Assembly (NCBI RefSeq): GCF_014646335.1
Contig: NZ_BMNG01000012.1
Coordinates: forward strand, 122,906 to 186,905
Origin: Streptomyces lasiicapitis
GTDB lineage: Bacteria > Actinomycetota > Actinomycetes > Streptomycetales > Streptomycetaceae
Direction of reading: 5' to 3'
DNA length: 64,000 bases
The translations under genes and the position numbers were made by a program. Under the pieces are notes generated by a model. That model was not told the DNA's origin, searched no databases, and was given only the letters and a program-made list of their open reading frames with translations. Positions 34,710 to 46,392 of this stretch are shown piece after piece (positions within the stretch are counted from its first letter, which is position 1; each line of letters starts with the position of its first letter).

Positions 34710-34765
34710 TCACCAGGTACGGATGGTGGTCCCGCGGCGTTCGCTCCGGCGGCAGGCTGGAATTC

Positions 34766-35653
34766 ATGACGACACAGGTGAATCAACTCGCCGTCGACGT
34801 CCGGGGGCTGCGCAAGAGGTACGGGCCCGTTCCGGCTGTCGACGGCATCGATCTGGCGGTCCGGCACGGCGAGGTCTTCGGCGTCCTCGGGCCCAACGGC
34901 GCGGGCAAGTCCACGACCGTCGAGATCCTGCAGGGCCATCGGTCCCGGGACGAGGGCGAGGTCTCCGTCCTGGGCGCCGACCCGGCGACGGCCGGCCGCG
35001 CGTGGCGTGCCCGCGTCGGCATCGTGTGGCAGGACGAGTCCGCCCCGGCCGAGCTCACGGTGCGCGAGACGGTACGCCACTTCGCCCGCTACTACGCCCG
35101 CCCGCGCTCTCCGGAGGACGTCATCGCGATGGTGGGCCTCCAGGAGAAGGCCGACAGCCGCCTCAAGGCGCTCTCCGGAGGCCAGCGCCGCCGTCTCGAC
35201 GTGGCACTCGGCATCGTCGGCGACCCGGGCCTGCTCCTGCTCGACGAGCCGACGACGGGCTTCGACCCGGCCGCCCGCCACCGCTTCTGGGACGTGATCC
35301 GCGGCCTTGCGGACGAGGGCACCACCGTCGTCCTCACCACGCACTATCTCCAGGAGGCCGAGGCGCTCGCCGACCGCCTCGTGGTGATCGCCCGGGGCCG
35401 CGTGGTCGCCGAGGGCGAGCCCGCCGCCCTGCGCCGACGCTACGGCGAGGAAGCCACCGTCGGGTGGACCGAGCCCGACGGCCGCACGCGCGAATTCCGC
35501 ACCAAGACCCCGACCAGGACCGTCGCCGAACTGATGAGCCGCTTCGACGGCGAGGTCCCCGGCCTGCGGATCGTCCGCCCGAGCCTGGAGGACGTGTATC
35601 TCCGCCTGACCGGGCAGGACGGCGGACCGGCCGCACAGGAAGGCGAGCGATGA
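34766..35653 (+). CDS. ABC transporter ATP-binding protein (drug-exporter type)
   Basis: The 295-aa product powers export by the ABC-2 permease encoded next. It has Walker A GPNGAGKST (42-50), the Q-loop in VGIVWQDESAPAELT, signature LSGGQRRRLDVALG, Walker B LLLLDEPTTGFDP and the H-switch TTHYLQEAEALADR, then a C-terminal domain ending SLEDVYLRLTG as in DrrA/YadH-type exporters. The N-terminus VNQLAVDVRGLRKRYG fixes ATG 34766. Its stop overlaps the permease start (ATGA). The substrate is unknown. Confidence 0.93.
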   Translation: MTTQVNQLAVDVRGLRKRYGPVPAVDGIDLAVRHGEVFGVLGPNGAGKSTTVEILQGHRSRDEGEVSVLGADPATAGRAWRARVGIVWQDESAPAELTVRETVRHFARYYARPRSPEDVIAMVGLQEKADSRLKALSGGQRRRLDVALGIVGDPGLLLLDEPTTGFDPAARHRFWDVIRGLADEGTTVVLTTHYLQEAEALADRLVVIARGRVVAEGEPAALRRRYGEEATVGWTEPDGRTREFRTKTPTRTVAELMSRFDGEVPGLRIVRPSLEDVYLRLTGQDGGPAAQEGER

Positions 35654-36498
35654 CCACGACGACCCCGCGCGACGTGCCCCGGACCACCACCGCCGAACGG
35701 CTTCCCGGGGCCTGGCAGCTCGGGCTGCATCGGGGCGCGCTGGAGCTCAGGCAGTTCTTCCGCCAGCGCGAACAGGGTGTGTTCACGTTCGCGTTCCCTG
35801 TGGTGCTGCTCTTCCTGTTCGCGTCGATCTTCCAGGACGACGTGGAGGGCGCGGGCATCACCGCCGCACAGCTCTATGTCGCCGCGATGATCGGCGCGGG
35901 CATCATGTCCGTCAGCTTCCAGTCCCTCGGCATCGGCATCGCGTTGGAGCGTGACGAGCATGTGCTGCGGCGTCTGCGGGGCACGCCGATGCCCCCGGCG
36001 GCGTACTTCTTGGGGAAAGTCTGGCTCGTCCTGGTCACCGGCTTCCTCGAGACCGCGCTCCTGCTCGCCGCGGGCGCGACGATGTTCGACCTGGACCTGC
36101 CCACCTCCCCGGGGAAGTGGCTCACCTTCGCCTGGATATTCGTGCTCGGTCTGACGGGCTGCGCGCTGCTCGGCGTCGCGGTCAGCAGCGTCCCGCGGTC
36201 CGGCCGCAGCGCCTCGTCCGTGGTCGTCCTGCCCTTCCTGGTGCTGCAGTTCATCTCCGGTGTCTACATAGCCATCGACACGGTTCCCGACTGGATGCTG
36301 ACGCTCGGCGCGCTGTTCCCGCTCAAGTGGATGTGCCAGGGCTTCCGCGGAGTGTTCCTGCCCGAGTCCGCCCAAGTCCTGGAGCAGGCGGGGAGTTGGG
36401 AGTACGGACGCATCGCCCTGGTGCTCGCCGCCTGGTGCGTCGGAGGATTGGCGCTGTGTCTGTTGACCTTCCGCTGGAAGAACAAGTCCGACGGGTGA
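35650..36498 (+). CDS. ABC-2 type transporter permease
   Basis: The 282-aa integral membrane protein has about six hydrophobic helices, starting with VFTFAFPVVLLFLFASIF, and the family stretch ALERDEHVLRRLRGTPMPP between helices 2 and 3, near the middle of the chain. It pairs with the ATPase upstream to export an unidentified compound, perhaps a cell-envelope-active drug or lipid, given the paired two-component system. It starts at ATG 35650 within the ATPase stop and ends overlapping the kinase start (GTGA). Confidence 0.92.
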   Translation: MTTTTPRDVPRTTTAERLPGAWQLGLHRGALELRQFFRQREQGVFTFAFPVVLLFLFASIFQDDVEGAGITAAQLYVAAMIGAGIMSVSFQSLGIGIALERDEHVLRRLRGTPMPPAAYFLGKVWLVLVTGFLETALLLAAGATMFDLDLPTSPGKWLTFAWIFVLGLTGCALLGVAVSSVPRSGRSASSVVVLPFLVLQFISGVYIAIDTVPDWMLTLGALFPLKWMCQGFRGVFLPESAQVLEQAGSWEYGRIALVLAAWCVGGLALCLLTFRWKNKSDG

Positions 36499-37712
36499 GC
36501 GAAGCGCCCCGGACCCGGGCCAAGTCCATGTGGGACCGCGGCTTCCTGTTCTGGGACTGCTACTTCGCCGTGGTGTGGGCCGGGGCGCTGGTCCTTGCGC
36601 TCTCCGCCGAGGCACCCGACCGGGCCGTGCGCTCGGCCTGCGTCGCGCTGATCGTGCTGCTGCTCGCCTGGTACGTCGCCGATGGGCGCGCGGTGCTGCT
36701 CACCGACGGCGCCGACCAGCGCGGGACCGTGCGCTATCTCGCTGTCGCCACGGCCCTGTTCGCGGGAGCCGGCATCCTCGTGACCGAGACGCGGCTGCTG
36801 ACCTTCGCGCTGGTGCCCCAGTGCTTCATCGCCCTGCGGCTGCCCCGCGCCGTCGTGGCGGTCACCGCCATCACGGTGGTGCCAGTGGCGGGCTGGGCGC
36901 TGCTGTGGCGGCCGGACGCGCAGGACGTCTTCCTCAACTCCGTGGGCGCCGCCGTGTCCCTGGCCTTCAGCACCGCGATCGGCACATGGATCATCCGCAT
37001 CATCGCGCAGAGCCAGGAGCGCGCCGATCTCATCGCGGAGCTGCAAGCCAGCCGTGAGGAGGTCGCCCGGCTCTCCGCGGAACGCGGCGCCCTCGCCGAA
37101 CGCGAGCGCATGTCCCGCGAGATCCACGACACCCTCGCGCAAGGCTTCACCAGCCTGCTGATGCTCGTCCAGGCCGTCGAGGCGGAGCTGGACCGTGACG
37201 TGGGCACCGCCCGCCGCCACCTGGACCTGATGCAGGCCACGGCCCGGCAGAACCTCGCGGAGGCACGGGCTCTGGTGGCCGGGCGCGCACCGGCCGACCT
37301 CGACGGCGGCTCACTGCCGGACGCGGTGCGGCGCCTGGCCGCCCGGCACGGGGCCGCCGTCACGGTCACCGGCACGGCCGCGGCGCTGCCCCCCGCCCTC
37401 GAAGTCGTGGCCCTGCGCGCCTGCCAGGAGTCGCTGGCCAACGCGGCCAAGCACGCGGGGCCCGCCGCCGCGGTGTCCGTCGCGCTCACCTACACGGAGG
37501 GCTCGCTCACGCTGACGGTCCGGGACACGGGGCTCGGCTTCGACAGGAAAGTGCGTCCGGAGGGCTTCGGTCTGCGTGGACTGCGCGCACGCGCCGCCGA
37601 GGTCAGCGGCACGGCCGACGTCGTCAGCGCTCCCGGCGAAGGCACCACCGTCACGGTCGAGCTCCCCGTCCCCGAGCAGAGCCCCCCGGTTCCCGAGAGG
37701 ACTCCCCTGTGA
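36495..37712 (+). CDS. NarL-type sensor histidine kinase
   Basis: The 405-aa product has about five or six membrane helices in residues 20-170, a short coiled-coil linker, a HisKA_3 domain with phosphoacceptor H211 in MSREIHDTLAQGFTSLL, and an HATPase_c domain (QESLANAAKHAG; DTGLGFDR; GFGLRGLRARA). The GTG start (36495-36497) overlaps the permease stop, and its stop overlaps the response regulator start (GTGA), so four genes are coupled in one operon. There is almost no extracellular loop, as in intramembrane-sensing kinases that work with ABC exporters. Confidence 0.93.
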   Translation: MSEAPRTRAKSMWDRGFLFWDCYFAVVWAGALVLALSAEAPDRAVRSACVALIVLLLAWYVADGRAVLLTDGADQRGTVRYLAVATALFAGAGILVTETRLLTFALVPQCFIALRLPRAVVAVTAITVVPVAGWALLWRPDAQDVFLNSVGAAVSLAFSTAIGTWIIRIIAQSQERADLIAELQASREEVARLSAERGALAERERMSREIHDTLAQGFTSLLMLVQAVEAELDRDVGTARRHLDLMQATARQNLAEARALVAGRAPADLDGGSLPDAVRRLAARHGAAVTVTGTAAALPPALEVVALRACQESLANAAKHAGPAAAVSVALTYTEGSLTLTVRDTGLGFDRKVRPEGFGLRGLRARAAEVSGTADVVSAPGEGTTVTVELPVPEQSPPVPERTPL

Positions 37713-38332
37713 TCCGCATCGTGCTGGCCGACGACCACCCCGTCGTACGCGAAGGACTCCGGGCCATGCTGAGCGCCGAGCCCGACCTGGAGGTCGTCGC
37801 GGAGGCGTCGAGCGGACCGCGCGCCGAGGCGCTGGCGGCCGAGCTGAGCCCCGACATCGTCCTGATGGACCTGCGCATGCCGGGCGGTGGCGGAGTGGAC
37901 TCCATCGAGCGGATGGCGACCGCCGCCCTGCCGTGCCGGGTCATCGTCCTCACGACGTACGAAACGGACCGCGACATCCTGCGCGCCGTCGAGGCGGGGG
38001 CGGCGGGCTATCTGCTGAAGGACCTGGCCCGCGGCGAGCTCGCCGACGCGGTACGGGCCGCGGCGCGGGGCGAGACCGTACTCGCCCCGTCCGTGGCCGC
38101 CCGCCTCGTGGACCAGCTCCGTGCCAAGCCGGAGCGGCCGCGCCTGTCGGAGCGCGAGACGGCGGTGCTTCGGCTCGTCGCGGAGGGCTGTACGAACGCG
38201 GAGACAGGCCGCCGCCTGCACGTCGCCGAGTCGACCGTGAAGACGCATCTGCTCCGAGTCTTCGGGAAGTTGGGGGTCGATGACCGCACGGCAGCGGTCA
38301 CCAGCGCGATGCGGTTCGGGTTGCTGGACTGA
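37709..38332 (+). CDS. NarL/LuxR-type response regulator
   Basis: The 207-aa product has a receiver domain with the acidic pair ADDH (8-9), phosphoacceptor D54 in VLMDLRMPGG, the conserved Thr in VLTTYETD and Lys in YLLKD, then a LuxR helix-turn-helix (LSERETAVLRLVAEGCTNAE; ESTVKTHLLRVFGKLGVDDR). Start GTG 37709-37711 inside the kinase stop. It probably controls its own operon; the dyad at 34690-34709 is the best candidate site. Confidence 0.95.
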   Translation: MIRIVLADDHPVVREGLRAMLSAEPDLEVVAEASSGPRAEALAAELSPDIVLMDLRMPGGGGVDSIERMATAALPCRVIVLTTYETDRDILRAVEAGAAGYLLKDLARGELADAVRAAARGETVLAPSVAARLVDQLRAKPERPRLSERETAVLRLVAEGCTNAETGRRLHVAESTVKTHLLRVFGKLGVDDRTAAVTSAMRFGLLD

Positions 38333-38370
38333 GGTTTTCGCCCCCTCCGCCCCTACCCGTCCCGTACCTG

Positions 38371-38432
38371 GGGCTCCGCCCCGGACCCCGCTCCTCGAAC
38401 GCCGGAGGGGCTGGATCTCCAGCCCCTCCGGC
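38371..38432. repeat. Dispersed intergenic repeat, copy 2, with convergent terminator hairpin
   Basis: A diverged copy of the repeat seen at 18131 and 55919; its reverse complement reads CCAGCCCCTCCGGCGTTCGA and continues GGAGCGGGGTCC. At its right end GCCGGAGGGGCTGG (38401-38414) pairs with CCAGCCCCTCCGGC (38419-38432) around a 4-nt loop, 14 bp. It sits between the convergent response regulator gene and hisS and can terminate both. Confidence 0.8.
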
Positions 38433-38446
38433 ACACGACAAGCGCC

Positions 38447-39709
38447 TCAGCCCAGCCTTGCCTTCAGTTCCCCCACGATCGCCTCCACCGCGACCGCCTC
38501 CTGCTCCCCGGACTCCATGTCCTTGAGCTGGACGACGCCCTCGGCGAGGTCGCGCTCGCCGGCGACGACGGTGAAGCGGGCGCCGCTGCGGTTGGCGTTC
38601 TTCATGGCGCCCTTGAGGCCCTTGCCGCCGTACGAGAAGTCGGCGGCGATGCCTGCCTTGCGCAGTTCGGTCACCTTGGCGAAGAGGACGCGCCGCGCCT
38701 CGTCGCCGAGGGGCACCGCGAACACGCTGGTCGCCGAGGGGAGGTCGAGGGTGACGCCCTCCGCCTCCAGCGCGAGGACGGTGCGATCCACGCCGAGGGC
38801 CCAGCCGACGGACGGCAGCGCGGGGCCGCCGATCATCTCGGAGAGGCCGTCGTAGCGCCCGCCGCCGCCGACGGCGGACTGCGCGCCCAGGCCGTCGTGG
38901 ACGAACTCGAAGGTGGTGCGGGTGTAGTAGTCGAGGCCGCGGACCAGCTTCGGGTCGTCTTCGTAGGCGACGCCCTCGGCGGTGATCAGCTCGCGGACCT
39001 GCTCGTGGTAGGCCTTGCAGGCGTCGCAGAGGTAGTCGCGCAGCATGGGCGCGCCCACGAGCTGCTTCTGCACGTCGTCACGCTTGTCGTCCAGGACGCG
39101 CAGGGGGTTGATGTCGATACGTCGACGCGTCTCCTCGTCCAGGTCGAGCCCGCGCAGGAAGTCCTGGAGGGCGGCGCGGTAGACGGGGCGGCACTCCTTG
39201 TCGCCGAGCGAGTTGAGGAGGATCCGGAACTCGCGCAGGCCCAGCGAGCGGTACGCCTGGTCGGCCAGGATGATCAGCTCGGCGTCGAGGGCCGGGTCCT
39301 CGGCGCCGATCGCCTCGGCTCCGACCTGCGAGAAGTGGCGGTAGCGGCCCTTCTGGGGGCGCTCGTAGCGGTAGTACGAGCCCGAGTACCAGAGCTTGAC
39401 CGGGAGGTTGCCCGCCTTGTGCAGGTTCGCCTCCAGGGCGGCGCGCAGCACGGAGGCGGTGCCTTCGGGGCGCAGGGCGAGCTGGTCGCCGCCGCGCGTG
39501 GTGAAGGCGTACATCTCCTTGGTGACGATGTCCGTGGACTCGCCCACGCCGCGCGAGAACAGCTCGACGTTCTCGAAGCCGGGCGTCTCCACGTAGCCGT
39601 ACCCGGAGTTGCGCAGCGGCGCCGCGATGGCCTCGCGCACCGCGAGGTAGGTCGCGGAGTCCGGCGGCAGCAGGTCGTAGGTGCCCTTGGGGGCCTTGAA
39701 GGTGCTCAC
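38447..39709 (-). CDS. hisS: Histidyl-tRNA synthetase
   Basis: Charges tRNA-His. The 420-aa class II enzyme has motif 1 around ETPGFENVELF, the motif 2 loop SGSYYRYERPQKGRYRHF, the histidine-specific RGLDYYTRTTFEF, and motif 3 GWALGVDRTVLALE, with a C-terminal anticodon-binding domain (VFAVPLGDEARRVLF). Start GTG 39707-39709 (VSTFKAPKGTYDLLPP) is preferred; the longer frame upstream is a shadow of the metallo-hydrolase gene. It follows that gene by 14 nt. Confidence 0.97.
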   Translation of the reverse strand: MSTFKAPKGTYDLLPPDSATYLAVREAIAAPLRNSGYGYVETPGFENVELFSRGVGESTDIVTKEMYAFTTRGGDQLALRPEGTASVLRAALEANLHKAGNLPVKLWYSGSYYRYERPQKGRYRHFSQVGAEAIGAEDPALDAELIILADQAYRSLGLREFRILLNSLGDKECRPVYRAALQDFLRGLDLDEETRRRIDINPLRVLDDKRDDVQKQLVGAPMLRDYLCDACKAYHEQVRELITAEGVAYEDDPKLVRGLDYYTRTTFEFVHDGLGAQSAVGGGGRYDGLSEMIGGPALPSVGWALGVDRTVLALEAEGVTLDLPSATSVFAVPLGDEARRVLFAKVTELRKAGIAADFSYGGKGLKGAMKNANRSGARFTVVAGERDLAEGVVQLKDMESGEQEAVAVEAIVGELKARLG

Positions 39710-39723
39710 TGGGGGTTCTCTCG

Positions 39724-40437
39724 TCACATTCCTCGTCGAGGGGCGGAGGTGCCGTCCGCGCCCAGGCCGGCGGCCACCTGCCGCAGATACGGGTTGGTGG
39801 CGCGCTCCTGGCCGATGGTCGTCTGCTGGTTGTGCCCGGGCAGCACCACGGTCGAGTCGTCGAGAGGCAGGACCACGCGGGCCAGCGAATCGCGCATGTC
39901 GTCCATGGAGCCACCGGGGAAGTCGGTGCGTCCGATGGAGCCGGCGAAGAGCAGGTCGCCCGAGAACAGGATCGGAGGGATGTCCTCCGCCTCGGGCAGC
40001 CCGAAGGTCACCGACCCCTTGGTATGACCGGGCGCGTGCGCCACGGTCAGCTCCATGCCGGCCAGCCGCAGCTTCGCGCCGTCCGTGAGCTCCTTGAGGT
40101 CGTCCGGTTCGCCCACGGTCAGCTCGCCCATGAGCTGGGCGCCGAAGGCGCGGCCGATGGCCTTCTCCGGGTCGCTCATCATGTACCGGTCCTCGGGGTG
40201 GATCCACGCGGGCACGTCGTGCGCCCCGCAGACCGGGACGACCGAGGCGACGTGGTCGATGTGGCCGTGCGTGAGGACGACGGCGACGGGCTTGAGCCGG
40301 TGCTTCCTGAGCGTCTCCTCGACTCCCTGGGTGGCCTGGTGCCCCGGGTCGATGATCACGCACTCCTCGCCCGCGGCGGGGGCGACCAGATAGCAGTTGG
40401 TCCCCCAGGCCCCGGCGGGAAACCCGGCAATGAGCAC
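39724..40437 (-). CDS. Metallo-beta-lactamase-fold hydrolase (glyoxalase II-like)
   Basis: The 237-aa product has the metal-binding motif THGHIDH (HxHxDH), then APGHTKGS, FSGDLLFAGSIGRTD and VLPGHNQQT, which supply the other ligands, as in glyoxalase II and related thioester hydrolases. GTG start 40435-40437 gives the N-terminus MLIAGFPAGAWGTNCYLV. It lies directly upstream of hisS on the same strand, an arrangement shared by several actinobacteria. The substrate is unknown. Confidence 0.9.
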   Translation of the reverse strand: MLIAGFPAGAWGTNCYLVAPAAGEECVIIDPGHQATQGVEETLRKHRLKPVAVVLTHGHIDHVASVVPVCGAHDVPAWIHPEDRYMMSDPEKAIGRAFGAQLMGELTVGEPDDLKELTDGAKLRLAGMELTVAHAPGHTKGSVTFGLPEAEDIPPILFSGDLLFAGSIGRTDFPGGSMDDMRDSLARVVLPLDDSTVVLPGHNQQTTIGQERATNPYLRQVAAGLGADGTSAPRRGM

Positions 40438-40640
40438 GATCGTCCTTCGTTTCGTCGTCCGGTGGAGGTGGCAGCGGAGATTGCGGCGGATCAGAAGCCT
40501 ACCGGCGCTGCCGATTCCACAGCCAACCCATATACGGTACGGGGCACACGCGGCCGGTCACGCCGCGCGACGAGGACCCAGGCGACGTACGAGACTCATC
40601 CGACGCTCGTGCCGCCGAAGACGCACAAGGAGAGCACCCG

Positions 40641-41468
40641 GTGGTCAGCCAGGAACAGCGGCGCAAGCAGCTCGCGCGGGAGAAGTTCTTGCGGCAGCAG
40701 CAGCGACGGGAGGCCGCGCGGCGCCGACGGCGGATGCGCAACGCGGTGATCGCGGGCGCGGTCGCCCTGGTGGTGGCCGGCGGAGCGGTGTCGTACGCGG
40801 CGGGCGCCTTCGACGACGGCGGCTCGACGAACGACGACGCGGCCCCGAAGCCGACGCCCAGCAAGCCCGAGGACCCCTGCCGCAAGGCCGCGCCCGGCAA
40901 GATCAAGCCGCTCGGCTTCAAGAAGGAGCCGGCGCTGACGATCGACAAGTCGGCTTCGTACGAGATGAAGCTGGCCACCACGTGCGGCGACATCGGCGTC
41001 GACCTGGACGCGGCGAAGGCCCCGCACACCGTCAACTCGTTCAATTTCCTGGTGAACAAGGGCTACTTGGACCACACCAAGTGCCACCGGCTCACCGCGG
41101 GCAACGTCAACGTCCTGCAGTGCGGCGACCCGAAGGGCACCGGCGAGGGCGACCCCGGGTACTCCCTTCCGGACGAGAATCTCAAGGACAAGCGGCTGCG
41201 CGGCAATGTGTATCCGGCGGGCACGGTCGCCATGGCGAACCGGTACAAGCCGGATACGAAGAAGGGCCGCGACACCGGCGGCAGCCAGTTCTTCCTCGTG
41301 TACCAGGACTCCCAGTTGCCGCCCGACTACACACCGTTCGGCACCATCTCGGACTCGGGCATGAAGGTCCTGAAGAAGATCGCCGCGGCCGGTGAGAGCA
41401 GCGGTCAGGGCGACGGGACGCCGAACGCGACGGTTGTCATCGACAAGGCCACCGTCGCTAAATCCTGA
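40641..41468 (+). CDS. Membrane-anchored cyclophilin-type peptidyl-prolyl isomerase
   Basis: The 275-aa product has a strongly basic N-terminal segment (RRKQLAREKF, then RRREAARR-like repeats), one membrane helix (about residues 35-54), a Pro/Lys linker, and an extracytoplasmic cyclophilin domain (about 100-270) with GGSQFFLVYQDS and YTPFGTISDSGM. It probably folds exported proteins, and four Cys in the domain could form disulfides; the VKOR gene lies nearby. GTG start at 40641 with AAGGAGAG upstream. The 203-nt gap 40438-40640 before it is the divergent promoter region; I cannot pick a clear promoter. Confidence 0.9.
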   Translation: MVSQEQRRKQLAREKFLRQQQRREAARRRRRMRNAVIAGAVALVVAGGAVSYAAGAFDDGGSTNDDAAPKPTPSKPEDPCRKAAPGKIKPLGFKKEPALTIDKSASYEMKLATTCGDIGVDLDAAKAPHTVNSFNFLVNKGYLDHTKCHRLTAGNVNVLQCGDPKGTGEGDPGYSLPDENLKDKRLRGNVYPAGTVAMANRYKPDTKKGRDTGGSQFFLVYQDSQLPPDYTPFGTISDSGMKVLKKIAAAGESSGQGDGTPNATVVIDKATVAKS

Positions 41469-41501
41469 CCTCGGCCAGGCGAATTTCGCTCGCGCTGGAT
41501 G

Positions 41502-41531
41502 CGGACAGCCGCCCCGCCGGTCGCCTATGTT
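41502..41531 (+). promoter_or_regulatory. Possible promoter of the DUF349 gene
   Basis: CGGACA (41502-41507) and TATGTT (41526-41531) are 18 nt apart. Transcription would start near 41538, 64 nt before the GTG start. The -35 matches four of six bases. Confidence 0.4.
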
Positions 41532-41601
41532 GGCGGTGACGAAACTGTGGACGATGCCGGGGGCCCGTGGCCTTGTGCAGGCATCATGTGGAGGAGGCGC
41601 T

Positions 41602-42834
41602 GTGAGCAGCGACCCGTGGGGCCGCGTCGACGAGACGGGGACCGTGTACGTGCGTACGGCCGACGGCAGTGAGCGAGTGGTCGGTTCGTGGCAGGCAGGT
41701 TCTCCCGAGGAGGCCCTGGCCTATTTCGAGCGCAAGTACGACGGTCTGGTCGTCGAGATCGGACTTCTCGAGCGCCGGGTGAAGACGACCGACCTGTCGG
41801 CCAAGGACGCGACGACCGCCATCGACCACCTGCGCCAGCAGGTCGACGAGGCGCATGCCGTCGGTGACCTGGACGCCCTCGGCAAGCGGCTCGACAAGCT
41901 GGTCGAGACCGTCGATGCCCGCCGTGAGGAGCGCAAGGCCCAGAAGGCCAAGCAGTCGGACGAGGCGCGGCACTCCAAGGAGGCGCTGGTCGCGGAGGCC
42001 GAGGAGCTGGCGCAGAGCGAGCAGTGGCGCGCGGCCGGCGAGCGCCTGCGGGCCCTGGTGGACACGTGGAAGGGGCTGCCCCGCCTCGACCGCAAGTCCG
42101 ACGACGAGCTGTGGCACCGCTTCTCGCACGCCCGCTCGGCGTTCTCCAAGCGCCGCAAGGCCCACTTCGCCTCGCTCGACGCGCAGCGCGAGGACGCCCG
42201 CAAGGCCAAGGAGAAGCTGGTCGCGGAGGCCGAGTCCCTGTCCGCCTCGACGGACTGGGGTCCCACGGCCGCGCGCTACCGCGAGCTGATGGCCGACTGG
42301 AAGGCGGCGGGCCGCGCCCAGCGCGAGCACGAGGACGACCTGTGGAACCGCTTCCGCGGCGCCCAGGACGTCTTCTTCGCCGCCCGCAGCTCCGTGTTCG
42401 CCGAGCGTGACGCGGAGCAGTCGGAGAACCTGAAGCTCAAGGAGGAGCTGGCCGAGGAGGCCGAGAAGCTCGTCCCGGTGTCGGACCTGAAGACCGCCCG
42501 CGCGGCCTTCCGGTCCCTCAACGAGCGCTGGGAGGCCATCGGCCACGTCCCGCGCGACGCCCGGCCGAAGGTCGAGGGCCGGATGCACGCGGTGGAGCGG
42601 GCGCTGCAGGAGTCCGAGGAGGCCGAGTGGCGCCGGACGAACCCGGAGGCGCGTGCGCGCGCCGCGGGCCTGACCGGCCAGCTCCAGGCCGCCGTCGACA
42701 AGCTCCAGGGCCAGATCGAGACGGCGCGCACGGCGGGCAACAACGCCAAGGCCGACAAGCTCCAGAAGGAGCTCGACGGCCGCCAGGCGCTCCTGGACCA
42801 GGCCCTCAAGGGCCTGCACGAGTTCGGCGGCTGA
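41602..42834 (+). CDS. DUF349 coiled-coil protein
   Basis: The 410-aa product starts at GTG 41602 with GGAGGAGG close upstream. After an N-terminal segment (VSSDPWGRVDETGTVYVRTA) it consists of repeated helical units of DUF349 type (LVDTWKGLPRLDRKSDDELW; LMADWKAAGRAQREHEDDLW; LNERWEAIGHVPRDARPK), each with an invariant Trp. The stretches between are strongly charged coiled coils. No catalytic motif. The function of the family is not established; it is a soluble, possibly nucleic-acid-associated protein. It converges with relA. Confidence 0.9.
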   Translation: MSSDPWGRVDETGTVYVRTADGSERVVGSWQAGSPEEALAYFERKYDGLVVEIGLLERRVKTTDLSAKDATTAIDHLRQQVDEAHAVGDLDALGKRLDKLVETVDARREERKAQKAKQSDEARHSKEALVAEAEELAQSEQWRAAGERLRALVDTWKGLPRLDRKSDDELWHRFSHARSAFSKRRKAHFASLDAQREDARKAKEKLVAEAESLSASTDWGPTAARYRELMADWKAAGRAQREHEDDLWNRFRGAQDVFFAARSSVFAERDAEQSENLKLKEELAEEAEKLVPVSDLKTARAAFRSLNERWEAIGHVPRDARPKVEGRMHAVERALQESEEAEWRRTNPEARARAAGLTGQLQAAVDKLQGQIETARTAGNNAKADKLQKELDGRQALLDQALKGLHEFGG

Positions 42835-42926
42835 GGGGCCCTCTTTGCGGCTAAACCGCCGCCGCTCTCGCGGAGCTGGTTACTCGCCGCTGTGGTTCCT
42901 CAATTGATGGCTGATGTGCCATAACC

Positions 42927-42964
42927 CGAAGCGGCTCCGGTACGGATGTACCGGAGCCGCTTCG
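42927..42964 (-). terminator. Terminator of relA (convergent with DUF349 gene)
   Basis: A perfect 17-bp stem (42927-42943 with 42948-42964) with a GGAT loop lies 9 nt beyond the relA stop. It may also stop transcription from the DUF349 gene. Confidence 0.88.
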
Positions 42965-42973
42965 CATCAGGGC

Positions 42974-45622
<2,649 letters not shown>

Positions 45623-45740
45623 GAGCGCTCCCTGTGCGCGATCGGGTCCCCCGGTCAGGTCCCGAAGTGCCCATGGTATCGATCCTGGGCCGACGGCTCG
45701 CCCTCGGCCGGTGAGACGGCTCTGTACTGGAGGAACGCCA

Positions 45741-45773
45741 GAGGCGGGCGCCGGATTCCACCGGGCCCGCCTC
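45741..45773 (-). terminator. Hairpin between apt and relA
   Basis: GAGGCGGGC (45741-45749) pairs with GCCCGCCTC (45765-45773), and inside it CCGG (45751-45754) pairs with CCGG (45761-45764) after a one-base bulge. It is about 70 nt after the apt stop and could end the sec-apt transcript; relA would then need its own promoter. Confidence 0.7.
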
Positions 45774-45843
45774 CGTGTCCTGCAGGGGTGTCCTGAACCG
45801 TCTGCCGCGGCCGTCCCGCCGCCGCTCCGGCTCCCCCAGGGGC

Positions 45844-46392
45844 TCAGACCGTGAGCAGCGCCTCCAGAGGGGCGCCGTCCAGGGCGGGAACCAGCCGCGC
45901 GCGGCCGCCCAGGAAGCCGAGCTCCATCAGCACCGCGACGCCGGCCACCTCGGCCCCGGCCCGGCGGATGAGCCGGAGCGAGGCCTCGGCGGTGCCGCCG
46001 GTCGCGAGGACGTCGTCGATGACCATGACACGGTCGCCCGTGGCCAGGTCCTCGGCGTGCACCTCGATCTCCGCGCTGCCGTACTCCAGGTCGTACGCCT
46101 GGCTGAGGGTCGCTCCGGGGAGCTTGCCCGCCTTGCGTACGGGAATGAAGCCGAGCCCGGCGCGCAGCGCGACCGGGGCGCCCAGAATGAAGCCGCGCGC
46201 CTCCAGACCGACGACCTTCGTGGCCCCGCAGCGCACGCTCAGGTCGGCGAGCGCGCCGGTCAGGGCCGCGAACGCCGCCGGGTCCGCGAGCAGCGGGGTG
46301 ATGTCCTTGAACATCACGCCCGGCTCGGGATAGTCCGGCACGTCACGGATGCGGCTGAGCAGCAGCGCGTTGATCTCGGCCGTCTCGGTCAT
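45844..46392 (-). CDS. apt: Adenine phosphoribosyltransferase
   Basis: Salvages adenine to AMP with PRPP. The 182-aa product has VPDYPEPGVMFKDITPLLAD, the PRPP-binding motif VMVIDDVLATGGTAEAS and GLEARGFILGAPVALRAG. The ATG (46390-46392) overlaps the secF stop (ATGA), coupling it to the secretion genes, the usual actinobacterial order secD-secF-apt-relA. Confidence 0.97.
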   Translation of the reverse strand: MTETAEINALLLSRIRDVPDYPEPGVMFKDITPLLADPAAFAALTGALADLSVRCGATKVVGLEARGFILGAPVALRAGLGFIPVRKAGKLPGATLSQAYDLEYGSAEIEVHAEDLATGDRVMVIDDVLATGGTAEASLRLIRRAGAEVAGVAVLMELGFLGGRARLVPALDGAPLEALLTV

